A DNA stretch of 16,037 nucleotides from Acanthamoeba lenticulata. Taxonomy: Eukaryota > Discosea > Longamoebia > Acanthamoebidae. Below are positions 15,715-16,037 of this stretch, piece after piece. Position numbers and translations under genes: made by a program. Within the stretch, counting starts at the first letter, position 1. Each line of letters opens with the position of its first letter. A model generated the notes under the pieces. That model saw nothing but the letters and a program-made list of their open reading frames with translations, was not told the origin of the DNA and did no database searches. The stretch covers positions 1-16,037 of the forward strand of contig NAVB01000522.1 of NCBI GenBank assembly GCA_002179805.1, given 5' to 3'.

Positions 15715-16000
15715 ATGGAACTGGTGCTCGCGGTGAGCGTGGTGGCCGTGGTCTTGGCGGTTGTGCTTGGCCTGCAGTGGAGGACGAAGAATCTTAAACC
15801 TCACAGCCAAGTGCAGAAGGAAAATGCGCCGTACTTGAAACCCGCGTGGCAGGGGGCGGAGCCTTTGAAAGCACAAGCGAAGGACCGGCAACCTGATATC
15901 CCCTACCAGTGGGGCCGGTACAAGCGGCCATTGCCGTCCCCCGATGTCGCGGCTCCTTCGTGGCGTCTGAAGCGGTGGCACTACCACTCCATCAACAATG
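15715..16000 (+). CDS. Membrane-anchored protein, first exon (runs off right edge)
   Basis: The frame opens at the ATG 15715 and reads 95 codons plus one base to a clear donor (AATG|GTGAGA) at 16000/16001. Residues about 3-20 are a Val/Leu/Ala-rich hydrophobic helix followed by W-R-T-K, so it is a signal anchor or signal peptide. The rest is soluble and rich in Trp, Tyr and basic residues: PDIPYQWGRYKRPLPSP, then APSWRLKRWHYHSINN just before the splice site. The P-x-x-LKRWHYHSI ending recalls the entry to beta-barrel lipocalin-like domains such as DUF2804, but this is weak without the next exons. Function is unknown. The exon has the same GC-rich codon style as its neighbours. Confidence 0.6.
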
Positions 16001-16037
16001 GTGAGAAAAACAACGAAATTTTTACCACTTTTTTATT

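Noticed and set aside
1..16037. CRISPR array, mobile element or prophage
   Set aside because: No regular spaced repeats, transposase or integrase text, or terminal repeats; the window is ordinary spliced eukaryotic DNA.

Overview
The window looks like nuclear DNA of a GC-rich, intron-dense free-living protist. Supporting points are many short (about 50-150 bp) GT-AG introns, closely packed genes on both strands, AATAAA sites after stop codons, and a eukaryotic set of proteins (eEF1B, PI 3-kinase, BRCT, JmjC, mitochondrial ETF). The style and the receptor-independent PI3K architecture suggest an amoebozoan such as Acanthamoeba. That is inference; no search was run.

Layout, left to right: (1) the 5' three exons of a JmjC/cupin-8 protein on the minus strand, running off the left edge; (2) a short divergent promoter with a CCAAT box; (3) a predicted secreted protein with SnoaL/NTF2-like halves (835-2135, +); (4) translation elongation factor 1-beta (2294-3012, +); (5) a 451-bp intergenic region with a perfect TCTCGCGAGA palindrome; (6) a nuclear BRCT-domain protein with a long Pro/Ala/Glu-rich linker and an unrecognised C-terminal region (3464-6004, +); (7) the C-terminal part only of the electron transfer flavoprotein beta subunit (6217-6638, -); (8) a complete class I-type PI 3-kinase catalytic subunit in about 25 exons (about 6813-12242, +); (9) a Ser/Pro/Ala-rich protein with three copies of an unrecognised 51-residue motif (12551-14848, -); (10) an 866-bp divergent intergenic region with three perfect 10-bp palindromes; (11) the first exon of a membrane-anchored protein (15715-16000, +) leaving the right edge.

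The genes do not form a pathway. They are independent housekeeping, signalling and nuclear genes, some in divergent pairs (JmjC/SnoaL-like; repeat protein/membrane protein) and some in convergent pairs (BRCT/ETFB; PI3K/repeat protein). Gene models were built by hand from splice signals, reading-frame continuity and family similarity. Every exon join listed keeps the frame.

The points most worth a second look are the three-copy motif protein, the DFA instead of DFG in the PI3K activation segment, the ETFB gene with no visible N-terminal half, one GC-AG intron in PI3K, and two in-frame stop-free introns whose retention would insert hydrophobic segments.
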